A stretch of DNA of 23,287 nt, taken from positions 1 through 23,287 of the forward strand of contig CACZAK010000166.1 in NCBI GenBank assembly GCA_902779075.1, read 5' to 3'. The first letter of the stretch is position 1. Each line of letters begins with the position of its first letter. A program made the position numbers and the translations under genes. This DNA comes from an uncultured bacterium (GTDB taxonomy: Bacteria; Verrucomicrobiota; Kiritimatiellia; RFP12; UBA1067). The notes beneath the pieces were generated by a model that did no database searches, was not told where the DNA came from, and was given only the letters and a program-made list of their open reading frames with translations. Positions 13,133 to 21,618 of this stretch are shown here, one piece after another.

Positions 13133-15484
13133 ATGAAAACATCCAACAATGAAAGTATGAAAAGGCTAATGCTTTTTGCGGCAGTTGTCGCCACCGTCGC
13201 GTATGGCGCGTCGGTTGAGCGCATAATCAAGCCCCCGCGCTTCACGCGCGGCAACACGTCCATCCTGCCGGTGCAACCGATCGACCAGGCGGCGTGGCTC
13301 TCGCATCCCGATATCAAGGACGAGGTGGCGTATCCGATGCTTCCGCGCATCGTACGCTTCCAGTGCGAGTTCACGAGCGACGGCACGCCGCTTGAATTTG
13401 ACGTGACCGGCGACGAGCGCTACTACCTCACGCTCGACGGTGCGTTCGTCTCGCGCGGCCCGCACCGCGGCACGGTCGAGAACTGGATGTACCAGAGCTA
13501 CCGCGCCAAGCTGGAACCCGGGAAGCACGTGATGGAGGCGACGGTGTGGCGCATGCCGTTCCGGGCGTCGCCGCTCGCGCAGCTCTCGTACAAGCTCGGC
13601 TTCTGTCTCAAGGCGGAAGGCACGTACGACGCCGTCCTCACCACGGGCAAGGGCGCGTGGAAATGCGGGCCCGTCACGGGCGTCAAGAACATCGGCAAGT
13701 CCGGCGGCGCGTGGGGGCTCAAGCCGGCCGTCGTGAGGAAGGCGCTAGGCGGGGGCAGCAGGTACGGCATCCGCCAACAGGGCTGGATGCTCTTCCCGTC
13801 GCAGCTTCCTGAGCAGACCGAATACCGCGTCCGCCCCGGCAAGTTCGTGGATGGCGGCGAGATGAAGTTCCCGCTCATCGTGAAGCCAGGCGAAAAGCGG
13901 CGCATTCTCTGGGACCTCGACCGCTACATCTGCGCGTATCCCGAGGCGATCGTGAAGGGCGGCAAGGGCGGCAAGATGACCTGGCAGTGGGCGGAGGCGC
14001 TGCGCGGCCCGTCCAAGAATCCGAAGATCAAGGGCAACTTCAAAGGAAACCGCGGCGAGTGGGAAGGCAAGACGTTCAGCGGATTCGGCGACCGGTTCGT
14101 GTTCGACGGACGCGAACGCGCCGTGTTCCAGCCGCCGTGGTTCAGGTGTGGACGCTGGTGCGAGATCGTCGTCGAGGCGGGCGCGGAGCCTGTCGAGATA
14201 CAGGACCTCGCGCTCATCGAGTCGCGATATCCGCTTGAGTGCGAGACGCGCTTCGAGTCGCCGGAGGATCCCGCGCTTGCGGGTGTGCAGGCGATCTGCG
14301 CGCGTGCCATGCAGATGTGCTGCCACGAGATGCTGTTCGACTGTCCGTTCTACGAGCAGCAGATGTACCCCGGCGACACGCGCGTGCAGCTGAACGTGAT
14401 CTCCGCGATGACGTCCGACGACGCGATCATCCGCCGTGCGATTGAGATCTACGACATCAACCGCCGCGACGACGGCAACGTGCCGTTCAACTTCCCGACC
14501 GTCGGCACGCAGGAGGGCGCGTCCTACACGCTCTGCTACCTCGGCATGTACGCCGACTACGTGATGAACCACGCCAACCGCGAATGGCTGCGCGCGCGCC
14601 TCCCCGGCATGCGCGATACTCTCCACGGCTTCGAGTTGTACGAGCGCGAGGACGGCATCATCCATAAGCTCCCTGGCTGGTCGTTCATGGACTGGGTGAC
14701 GAGCGGCGAATGGCACGGCGGCTGGGCGCCGGGTTCGCGCGACGGCGGGGCGAACGCCGAGATGAACCTCTTCTACCTCGCGGCGCTTCAGGGCGCGGCG
14801 AAGATCGAAGACGCCTTTGGCAACCCCCACCTCGCCGCGCACTGGCGCGAGAAGGCGGCGAAACTGAAACCCGCGATCGTCAAGCAGTTCTTCGACGAAG
14901 GACGCGGGCTCTTTGCCTCTGACGCCGCGAAGAAATCCTTCGCGGAACACGCACAGTGTCTTGCTCTTCTCACGGACGTCTTCGAGGGTGAGCGTGCGCA
15001 GGCACTTTTCGAGCGACTGATCACGGAGAAGAACATCCACCGCACAACGGTGTACTTCTCGTACTATCTCTTCGAGACGTACTTCAAGTTCGGGCGTGCC
15101 GACCTCTTCATCAAGCGGCTCGACCTTTGGAAGGGGTACGTGAAGCTCGGCGCGACGACGACGCTGGAGGCGCCCGAATATCCCGGCCACGACGCGCGGA
15201 GCGACTGCCATGCATGGGGTGCGCATCCGCTCTGGTTCCTCAGGACGGGCGTCGCCGGTATTCGCAGCGCAGCGCCGTTCTTCGAGAAGGTGCGCATCGC
15301 GCCGCAGCCTGGCGGGCTGAAGTCGATCAAGGCGTCCTATCCGCATCCGTCCGGGAAGATGATCGAAGTCGATCTCATTTTCGAGGCTGGCAAAGCACGC
15401 GGGCGCATCACCACGCCCGTTGCCGGCGAGTTCGTGTTCGGCGACGTAGTGAAGCCGCTCGCTCCCGGAGTCAATGAAATCTGA
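13133..15484 (+). CDS. Secreted alpha-L-rhamnosidase-like protein (GH78)
   Basis: GH78 enzymes are inverting alpha-L-rhamnosidases with an (alpha/alpha)6 barrel. In this 783-aa protein a signal peptide lies near 9-26 (MKRLMLFAAVVATVAYGA) and beta-sandwich domains fill about residues 40-370. The barrel starts near 385 with DCPFYEQQMYPGD (403-415), the counterpart of the family motif holding the catalytic acid cluster (D403, E408, D415). Further family features are SFMDWVTSGEWHGGWAPG, the late TTTLEAP Glu, and RSDCHAWGAHPLWFL, followed by the C-terminal beta domain. Length is in the lower normal range. ATG 13133 is supported by AAAAAGGAA; the in-frame M9 lacks a ribosome-binding site. It is followed after 39 nt by the GH109-like gene. 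Related six-hairpin families are an alternative, but motif order favours GH78. Confidence 0.85.
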   Translation: MKTSNNESMKRLMLFAAVVATVAYGASVERIIKPPRFTRGNTSILPVQPIDQAAWLSHPDIKDEVAYPMLPRIVRFQCEFTSDGTPLEFDVTGDERYYLTLDGAFVSRGPHRGTVENWMYQSYRAKLEPGKHVMEATVWRMPFRASPLAQLSYKLGFCLKAEGTYDAVLTTGKGAWKCGPVTGVKNIGKSGGAWGLKPAVVRKALGGGSRYGIRQQGWMLFPSQLPEQTEYRVRPGKFVDGGEMKFPLIVKPGEKRRILWDLDRYICAYPEAIVKGGKGGKMTWQWAEALRGPSKNPKIKGNFKGNRGEWEGKTFSGFGDRFVFDGRERAVFQPPWFRCGRWCEIVVEAGAEPVEIQDLALIESRYPLECETRFESPEDPALAGVQAICARAMQMCCHEMLFDCPFYEQQMYPGDTRVQLNVISAMTSDDAIIRRAIEIYDINRRDDGNVPFNFPTVGTQEGASYTLCYLGMYADYVMNHANREWLRARLPGMRDTLHGFELYEREDGIIHKLPGWSFMDWVTSGEWHGGWAPGSRDGGANAEMNLFYLAALQGAAKIEDAFGNPHLAAHWREKAAKLKPAIVKQFFDEGRGLFASDAAKKSFAEHAQCLALLTDVFEGERAQALFERLITEKNIHRTTVYFSYYLFETYFKFGRADLFIKRLDLWKGYVKLGATTTLEAPEYPGHDARSDCHAWGAHPLWFLRTGVAGIRSAAPFFEKVRIAPQPGGLKSIKASYPHPSGKMIEVDLIFEAGKARGRITTPVAGEFVFGDVVKPLAPGVNEI

Positions 15485-15523
15485 TGTAAAATACTTCAAC
15501 AACCCAAGAAAGGAACTAAATCA

Positions 15524-16921
15524 ATGCAAAGCAGAAGAAACTTCTTGCGAAACACCATGCTCGCCGGGGCCGCATGCTCCGTAGTGAACAGCCTTAAGGC
15601 GGACGCGCCCGCTACGGCGGCTGTCTGTGGAGCGCCAATGCTGGGCTTCCGGTGCAAGCCGCTGGAATGTGTGCGCGTGGGCGTGGTCGGTATCGGTTCG
15701 CGCGGCATGGGCATGATCAACCGCGTGAGCAAGCTCCCCGGCGTGGTGGTGGCGGCGGTGTGCGACATCCAGGACGACAAGATCAACAAAGCGAAGCAGT
15801 CCCTTGCCCGCCAGAAACGTCCGGAACCGAAGGTGTACAAGGGACCGGAGGCGTTCCGTGCGCTGTGTGATTCGGGCGACGTGGACGTGATCTACAATTC
15901 CACGCCGTGGCACCTGCACGTCCCCGTGGCGATCGCCGCGATGAACGGCGGCAAGCACGTCCTCACCGAGGTGACGGCCGCGTTCACCGTGGAGGATTGT
16001 TGGAAGATGGTCGAGACCGCAGAGAAGCGCAAGGTCCACTGCATGCAGCTCGAGAACTGCATCTACGGCGAGATTGAGATGCTCACGTTCAACCTCGCCA
16101 AGCTGGGAATGCTCGGCGAGATCGTACACGCCGAGGGCGCGTACAACCATGACGGACGCCACATGGCGAACGACCTCTTCCCCGCCTACCAGTACTGGCG
16201 CTACGACTGGTACCGCGAACATGCCGGCAACCCATACCCGACGCACGGCCTCGTTCCGCTCTGCCTCACGATGGACGTCAACCGCGGCGACCGCATGGAC
16301 TACATCGTCTCCATCGATTCAAAGAACGCCGCCTTCGCCGACTTCATGGCGCACGGTCTCCGCAAGGGCAACCCGCGCAAGGGCCAGACGCTCAAGGTCG
16401 GCGACATGAACACAAGCCTCATCCGGACGGTCGGCGGCAAGACGATCATGCTCCAGCACACCGTCTCCGTGCCGCGTCCGTACTCGCGTCTCCAGCGTGT
16501 GCAGGGCACGCGTGGCATCATCGCGGACTACCCGTACCGCATCGCGCTCGAGGGCGACGGCAAGTACTACTACGGCAGCGGGGCGCATGTCTGGTGGGAC
16601 GCGAAGCGCGCGGAGGAAATCCGCCAGAAGTACAAGCATCCGCTCTGGAAGACGATCGGCGAGATCGCGAAGAAGGCGGGCGGACACGGCGGCATGGACT
16701 ACATCCAGGACGCGCGCTGGTCGTACTGCCTGCGCTTGGGCCTGCCGCTCGACACGAGCGTCTACGACCTCGCGACGACGAGCTGCCTCTGCGAGCTGAC
16801 CGAGAAGAGCGCCACGAACCGCTCGCAGGCGATGGACGTGCCGGACTTCACGCGCGGCGCGTGGAAGACCGCGCCGAAGATGGAAGTAGTTGACATCGAC
16901 CTTGAGAAGTTCAAGCTATGA
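15524..16921 (+). CDS. Tat-exported Gfo/Idh/MocA-fold protein, GH109-like (alpha-N-acetylgalactosaminidase type)
   Basis: 465 aa with a twin-arginine signal (MQSRRNFLRN, RR at 4-5), consistent with export of a folded NAD-bound enzyme. The Rossmann motif is VGVVGIGSRGMG (52-63), followed by the dinucleotide-binding domain and a C-terminal alpha/beta domain. NPYPTHGLVPL (236-246) carries the Tyr-x-x-His seen in GH109 active sites, and INRGDR-like VNRGDRMDYIVS follows. GH109 uses NAD+ in an oxidation-elimination mechanism to release terminal alpha-GalNAc. Many Gfo/Idh/MocA proteins in PVC bacteria share this signal and motif with unproven substrates, so an oxidoreductase on another sugar remains possible. 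Shine-Dalgarno AAAGGAAC precedes ATG 15524. The stop overlaps the next start by 4 nt. Confidence 0.82.
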   Translation: MQSRRNFLRNTMLAGAACSVVNSLKADAPATAAVCGAPMLGFRCKPLECVRVGVVGIGSRGMGMINRVSKLPGVVVAAVCDIQDDKINKAKQSLARQKRPEPKVYKGPEAFRALCDSGDVDVIYNSTPWHLHVPVAIAAMNGGKHVLTEVTAAFTVEDCWKMVETAEKRKVHCMQLENCIYGEIEMLTFNLAKLGMLGEIVHAEGAYNHDGRHMANDLFPAYQYWRYDWYREHAGNPYPTHGLVPLCLTMDVNRGDRMDYIVSIDSKNAAFADFMAHGLRKGNPRKGQTLKVGDMNTSLIRTVGGKTIMLQHTVSVPRPYSRLQRVQGTRGIIADYPYRIALEGDGKYYYGSGAHVWWDAKRAEEIRQKYKHPLWKTIGEIAKKAGGHGGMDYIQDARWSYCLRLGLPLDTSVYDLATTSCLCELTEKSATNRSQAMDVPDFTRGAWKTAPKMEVVDIDLEKFKL

Positions 16922-19900
16922 ATTGCCGAATCGCTGCAATGCGCACCGCAGTTGCGGCGGCGCTCTCGCTGTTCGCGAGTGCTGCCGCCGGTGCGCTCGT
17001 TTGGGACGCGACTAAGGACGGACGTCTCATGACGGTGACGAACGACACGTTGCTGTTCAAGGGCGTGAAGCTCGCGGACGTGCGTCTCGCGAAGTGTTGT
17101 TTCAACAAGGCGCAGCGCGTACGCGCGGACGGCACGCGCGCAATGAGCCAGGGCGACGGCAGTATCTGCCACACGCGCCGTATAGACGACGGGCGTACGC
17201 TGGACGCGCAGTGCCAGCTGTTCGACTGCGGCTACACGAAGTGCGTGAAGCTGCGTCTCTCCCAACGCGGCGACGACGTGACGGGCCGCATCCTCTACGC
17301 CAAATACTGCACGAAGAAAAATGCCGACGTGGTGGGCGCGGACTTCGACACCTTTGACAAAACCTCCTCGATGGATGCGTACTCCGTGCTGCCGAACGAC
17401 CGCGTCACGAACGGCTACAACGTCGACTGGCTCGTCCTGCGCGAGGTCGGGTCGGCGGAGGACAACATCCCCGACGCCTCCGGCGGCGTGATGCCGACGG
17501 ACAAGGTGACGGAATGGATGGAGAACGCGGTCGATCCGTTCGCATGGACAAAGTGGTGCAACGCGCACCCCGCCCCGTTCCACCTCTTCGGCGAGGACCG
17601 CCAGTACGCGGTGCGCAACAATATCGTGCCCGCGCACTGGCTCGCAAAGGGCAACCACGCGGCGGAGCGTTTCCACGGCGTCGCGCAGCCGGGCGAGTTC
17701 TACCCGTTCCAGGTGTGCGTCGCATCGGAGAAAGCGCGCACGTTCCGCTGGAACGCGAAGACCGACCTCAAGGTGAGTCGCATCACGCCCGAAACGTGCG
17801 CGGTCGCGGCCAAGGGCGTGAAGCCGATTTGGGTGATGGTGGATATTCCGAAGGACGCGGCGGGCAAGACGCTGAGGGGCGAGGTGTGCGTGGAAGATGC
17901 GGCGGACACCGCTCGCGCATCCATCCCGTTCGAGATCGAGGTGAAGGGTGACGTGCTGGAGGATGGCGGCATCGGCGACGCCTGGCGTCTTGCGCGCCTC
18001 AAGTGGCTCAATTCCGACATCGGACGCGAGGACACGGTGACGAAACCGTACGAGTCCGTAGTCGTCGACCCAGCTCGCCGAACGGTGAAGATTCTCGGAC
18101 GTGAGCTGGTGCTGGGCGAAGACGGCCTGCCCGCGCAGATCATCTCGCACTTCAGCGGCTCCAACGCGCGCGTCGTCGAGAAGGGAATGAACCTCCTCGC
18201 CGCGCCGGTGAAGTTCAAATCTTGTTTCAAACCTTGTTGTAGTACGCTTGCTGTTTCCGGGGGAGGGGAGACAACAAGCGTACAACAGCAAGAGTTCGCC
18301 TTCACGGAAATTACGCCCGCTCATGCGGAGTGGAAGTCGGAAGCTAAGATCGCGGGTGGCATCACGCGTATCGTCGAAGGACGCATCGACTTCGCGGGGG
18401 CGTGTAAGTTCCGCATCCGCCACGTGGGCGGCAAGGTTCCGCGGGCATCGTTTGAAGTTGCCATGCCGACGAACGTCGCGCGGTTCCGGGAGGGATTCGG
18501 AATCAAAGGCGGGGTTTTCCCGGAGGGTAAGGTGGAGCAGAAATGGGATGCGAACCTGAACCGCGACGCGGTGTGGATGGGCAGCGTCAACGGCGGCCTC
18601 GCCGTGCGCTTCAAGGGCGCGAACTACAGGCGGCCGCTCATCAACGCCTACTATGCGTGGCAGAAGCTGAGAATGCCCGAAAGCTGGGCCTCCGGCGACG
18701 GCGCGATGACGCTGGAGAAGACCGCCGACGTGGCGACGCTCTGCGCCGAGGGGAAGGACGCGCCAGAGGGCGCGGAGTGGAACTTCGACCTCTACATCAC
18801 GCCGTTCCATAAACTCGACATGAAGACGCACCTCGGCGACAGGTACTGGCACTTCGGCCAGCGCAACGGCGCGTTCGACGCGGCCGCCGCGCGCAAAGTG
18901 GGCGCGACGGTCGTGAACCTCCACCACAACACGGTCTGGAACCCGTACATCAACTATCCCTACAACGACGACAGCGGCCCGCTTCTCAAGAAGGTCGTGA
19001 AGGACGCGCACGCGGCGGGGCTGAAGCTGAAGGTCTACTACACGACGCGCGAGCTGACGCAGAACCTGCCGGAGTTCTTCGCGCTCAAGTCGCTCGATGG
19101 CGAGGCGCTCCTGAAACGCGACGCGTCCGTGCCGGGCTGGCCCATCACGAACAGGGGCGGTCCGCATCCCTGGCTGCGCGCGCACGTGGGGCTCGACATC
19201 CTCCCCGCGTGGCGCGAGAACGTGCGCTTCCCGCAGGCGTATCCGCCCCGCCTCGACCTCGCCGTGATCACCACGCCCGACACGCGCTGGGACAACTTCT
19301 ACCTCGAGGGCCTCGACTACCTCGTGCGCGAATACGGCATCGACGGGCTCTACATCGACGACACGGCGCTCACGGGCGAGTCCATGCAGCGCGCGCGGCG
19401 CATCCTCGACCGAGACGGGACACGCCGCCTCGTGGACAACCACAGCTGGAACCACCACAATCCCCATGCTGGAAGCGGCAGCACGAACCTCGCGTTCATA
19501 GACCTCTATCCGTATTTCGACCTGCTCTGGCGCGGCGAGGGCTTCTACAACAACACGCCGTCCGACTTCTGGCTGATCGAGCGTTCTGGCGCCGCGTTCG
19601 GCATTGCGGGCGAGATGCTCGGAAGGGGCAATCCGTTCCGGGGGCTGCTCTTCGGCATGACCGACCGGTGGGGGTGGGGCGGCAACCCGCTGGGGCTCTG
19701 GAAGTTCTTCGACGAGGTGAAGCTCGGCGACATGGAGCTTGTCGGCTGGTGGGACGACGAATGCCCCGTTAAGGTGTCAGGTTCAGAAGAGATCAAGGCC
19801 AGCGTGTGGAAGGGTAAAGGCGACGCTGTGCTCGTCGTTGCCAACTTCTCGAAGGAGCCGCGTACTGCGACGATCTCATTCGACGCAAGGAGGCTCGGCT

Positions 19901-20034
19901 TCGACGGCGCCAAGGCGAAATGGACGCAGCCGGAAATAGCGGGCGTGCAAAAGTCCGCTACCGCGCCAGACATCACCGCGCCGGTAACGGTTCCCGGCGA
20001 GAAGGGATTCATCCTTTACGCAGGTAACAAGTGA
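16918..20034 (+). CDS. Large secreted glycoside-hydrolase-like protein (GH123/DUF6067 type)
   Basis: 1038 aa, exported (signal peptide about 1-25, MRTAVAAALSLFASAAAG). Beta-rich N-terminal half, then a probable TIM barrel at about 620-920 with HLGDRYWHFGQRNGAF, GATVVNLHHNTVWNPY, GLKLKVYYTTREL and GIDGLYIDDTAL (D814/D815, candidate catalytic or binding acids), and a C-terminal beta domain ending EKGFILYAGNK. This order matches uncharacterised DUF6067 proteins, related to the N-terminal part of GH123 beta-N-acetylgalactosaminidases. Catalysis is inferred, not proven. It starts inside the stop of the GH109-like gene (ATGA), implying coupled translation and a joint role on GalNAc-containing glycans. 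Residues about 435-460 carry a Cys/Gln/Ser-rich insert coinciding with a 60-nt DNA hairpin (18233-18292), which looks foreign to the fold. Confidence 0.75.
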   Translation: MNCRIAAMRTAVAAALSLFASAAAGALVWDATKDGRLMTVTNDTLLFKGVKLADVRLAKCCFNKAQRVRADGTRAMSQGDGSICHTRRIDDGRTLDAQCQLFDCGYTKCVKLRLSQRGDDVTGRILYAKYCTKKNADVVGADFDTFDKTSSMDAYSVLPNDRVTNGYNVDWLVLREVGSAEDNIPDASGGVMPTDKVTEWMENAVDPFAWTKWCNAHPAPFHLFGEDRQYAVRNNIVPAHWLAKGNHAAERFHGVAQPGEFYPFQVCVASEKARTFRWNAKTDLKVSRITPETCAVAAKGVKPIWVMVDIPKDAAGKTLRGEVCVEDAADTARASIPFEIEVKGDVLEDGGIGDAWRLARLKWLNSDIGREDTVTKPYESVVVDPARRTVKILGRELVLGEDGLPAQIISHFSGSNARVVEKGMNLLAAPVKFKSCFKPCCSTLAVSGGGETTSVQQQEFAFTEITPAHAEWKSEAKIAGGITRIVEGRIDFAGACKFRIRHVGGKVPRASFEVAMPTNVARFREGFGIKGGVFPEGKVEQKWDANLNRDAVWMGSVNGGLAVRFKGANYRRPLINAYYAWQKLRMPESWASGDGAMTLEKTADVATLCAEGKDAPEGAEWNFDLYITPFHKLDMKTHLGDRYWHFGQRNGAFDAAAARKVGATVVNLHHNTVWNPYINYPYNDDSGPLLKKVVKDAHAAGLKLKVYYTTRELTQNLPEFFALKSLDGEALLKRDASVPGWPITNRGGPHPWLRAHVGLDILPAWRENVRFPQAYPPRLDLAVITTPDTRWDNFYLEGLDYLVREYGIDGLYIDDTALTGESMQRARRILDRDGTRRLVDNHSWNHHNPHAGSGSTNLAFIDLYPYFDLLWRGEGFYNNTPSDFWLIERSGAAFGIAGEMLGRGNPFRGLLFGMTDRWGWGGNPLGLWKFFDEVKLGDMELVGWWDDECPVKVSGSEEIKASVWKGKGDAVLVVANFSKEPRTATISFDARRLGFDGAKAKWTQPEIAGVQKSATAPDITAPVTVPGEKGFILYAGNK
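18233..18292. repeat. 26-nt inverted repeat (60-nt hairpin) inside the GH123-like gene
   Basis: The left arm (18233-18258) and right arm (18267-18292) are 26 nt each, separated by 8 G-rich bases. The arms pair at 22 Watson-Crick positions plus 2 G-U, with 2 mismatches and no gaps. The right arm contains CAACAAGCGTACAACAGCAAG, which recurs almost exactly at 22956-22978. The hairpin keeps the reading frame and encodes a low-complexity Cys/Ser/Thr/Gln segment. It looks like an inserted palindromic repeat element. Confidence 0.75.
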
Positions 20035-20044
20035 TGTGCAAAGG

Positions 20045-20080
20045 TTGTTTTAGGGCGGGGATTTTGCTATAATTTCCGCC
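20045..20080 (+). promoter_or_regulatory. Promoter of the GH20-transporter operon with overlapping inverted repeat
   Basis: TTGTTT (20045-20050), a 17-nt spacer and TATAAT (20068-20073) with TG two bases before it form the best two-box promoter in the window. The imperfect inverted repeat GGCGGGGA (20054-20061) / TTTCCGCC (20073-20080) brackets the -10 and could be an operator, or the base of a hairpin. A leader of about 45 nt follows to the GH20 start. Confidence 0.65.
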
Positions 20081-20127
20081 GTTGAAAACCCTAATCAGAA
20101 AGATTCAGCAACAAAATGGAGATTGAT

Positions 20128-21618
20128 ATGAAGCAAAAGTTTGTTGTCGGCCTGGCCGTACTTGGCCTCGCAGGACTGTTTTCGATGTCTGCATTGGGCG
20201 ACGGGCCGAATCAGACGTTCTCGTGCGACACGGGGGCGTACGTGCCGTTCGACGCCAAGACGACCGTAACGGTAGCATGTCCTGACGCCGCAGCGGCAAA
20301 GTGGGTTGGCGACCATTTCGCCGAATGGTTCATCACCAACGCGCCTGTAGTTAGGGCGATAGCGCCAAGTGCCGCGATCCCTGGAGGCAACGAGGCATAC
20401 ACTGCAAGCGCGGATGGAACCGGCGTGAAGATCGCTGCGAACACGCTCACCGGTGCGCGGTGGGCAGCGTACACGTTGCGCCAGCTCGTCATCGCGAAGC
20501 GCGGCACGTTCAAAACCGAGGGGTACCTCCTTCCGAAGCTCACGATTGAGGACCGCCCGCACCTTGAGTTCCGCGCGATCCACCTGTGCTGGTTCCCTGA
20601 AGTGCGTCCGCAGCAGATGGAGCGCTCGATCCGACTGGCGGCGCTCCTGAAGTTCAACTACGCGATCATCGAGCCGTGGGGCATGTACGAGAGCAAGAAG
20701 CATCCGTGGTGGCACTGGCCCAACCCGACGATGACGCAGGCGGAGGTGAAGCGCCTTGTCGCGATCGGCAAGGACCTCGGCATCACGCTCCTCCCGCAGA
20801 TCAACTGCTACGGGCACGCCTCGTCCTCACGCGGCTGCACGATCAAGCACGCGATGCTCGACATCACGCCCGAGTACGAGCCGCTGTTCGAGCCGGGCGG
20901 ATGGAACTGGTGTCTCTCCAACCCAGAGACGCAGCGCGTCCTCCGCGAACTCATCGCCGAGATGTACGAGAACTTCGACAAGCCGCCGTTCTTCCACCTC
21001 GGCTGCGACGAGGCCGTGAATCAGACGTGCCCCGAATGCGTGAAGACGCCCAATGCGGAGCTCGTGTGCCGCCACATCACCGGCCTCGCGGACTTCGTTA
21101 AGTCGCTTGGGGCGCGTCCGATGATCTGGCACGACATGCTCCTCGCACGTGGCGATCCGCGCTGGAAGGGCTTCGTGCATTGTGGCAACAAGGAGACCGC
21201 GACGCTTGCGGACACGCTCCCGAAGGACGTGATCATCTGCGACTGGCAGTATTCCTACGGCAACATGAAGGAAAAGCGCGCTGATTGGCCTACGATGAAG
21301 TACTTCGCCGACAAGGGCTTCCCCGTGGCGGGGTGTCCGTGGCGGAACTTCAACGCCATGAAGCCGATGGCGGACTACATTTCCAAGATCGGCGGGTTCG
21401 GGTTCATCGAGACGACCTGGCACCACATGCGCGGCAGGGAATGGGAGCAGATGTTCATGAGCGCGTCCAAGGCCGCATGGGGTTCGGATGTCTCGCACGG
21501 CGTATCGTTCCAACGCTCGCTGCGTCTCGTCGGGCACGACATGAAGGTCACCGACTACCTCGATACCGGCTATTTGAACTACCAAGTCCCGCCGGGCTGG
21601 TGGGTGGATAACAACTGA
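20128..21618 (+). CDS. Secreted GH20 beta-N-acetylhexosaminidase-like protein
   Basis: GH20 enzymes remove terminal beta-GlcNAc/GalNAc by substrate-assisted catalysis. Here 496 aa: signal peptide about 1-24 (MKQKFVVGLAVLGLAGLFSM), the GH20 N-terminal alpha/beta domain to about 135 (ARWAAYTLRQLV), then the barrel with LEFRAIHLCWF, LLPQINCYGHA and the catalytic pair D294-E295 in FHLGCDEA, followed by RPMIWHDM and DVIICDWQYS. Start choice: an ATG at 20116 is in frame, but GGAG at 20118-20121 sits 6 nt before ATG 20128, so the latter is preferred. The stop overlaps the MFS start (TGATG). It is shorter at the C-terminus than many GH20s. Family call firm, linkage specificity open. Confidence 0.87.
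   Translation: MKQKFVVGLAVLGLAGLFSMSALGDGPNQTFSCDTGAYVPFDAKTTVTVACPDAAAAKWVGDHFAEWFITNAPVVRAIAPSAAIPGGNEAYTASADGTGVKIAANTLTGARWAAYTLRQLVIAKRGTFKTEGYLLPKLTIEDRPHLEFRAIHLCWFPEVRPQQMERSIRLAALLKFNYAIIEPWGMYESKKHPWWHWPNPTMTQAEVKRLVAIGKDLGITLLPQINCYGHASSSRGCTIKHAMLDITPEYEPLFEPGGWNWCLSNPETQRVLRELIAEMYENFDKPPFFHLGCDEAVNQTCPECVKTPNAELVCRHITGLADFVKSLGARPMIWHDMLLARGDPRWKGFVHCGNKETATLADTLPKDVIICDWQYSYGNMKEKRADWPTMKYFADKGFPVAGCPWRNFNAMKPMADYISKIGGFGFIETTWHHMRGREWEQMFMSASKAAWGSDVSHGVSFQRSLRLVGHDMKVTDYLDTGYLNYQVPPGWWVDNN

Noticed and set aside
13745..15502. 585-codon open frame opposite the GH78 gene
   Set aside because: Same cause: a compositional shadow of the GH78 coding strand, Arg/Glu/Leu-rich with no motif.
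16762..19467. 901-codon open frame on the minus strand opposite the GH109- and GH123-like genes
   Set aside because: It is antisense to two clear genes with signal peptides and motifs. Long antisense frames arise from the strong GC bias of the third codon position here, and the translated product has no recognisable domain.
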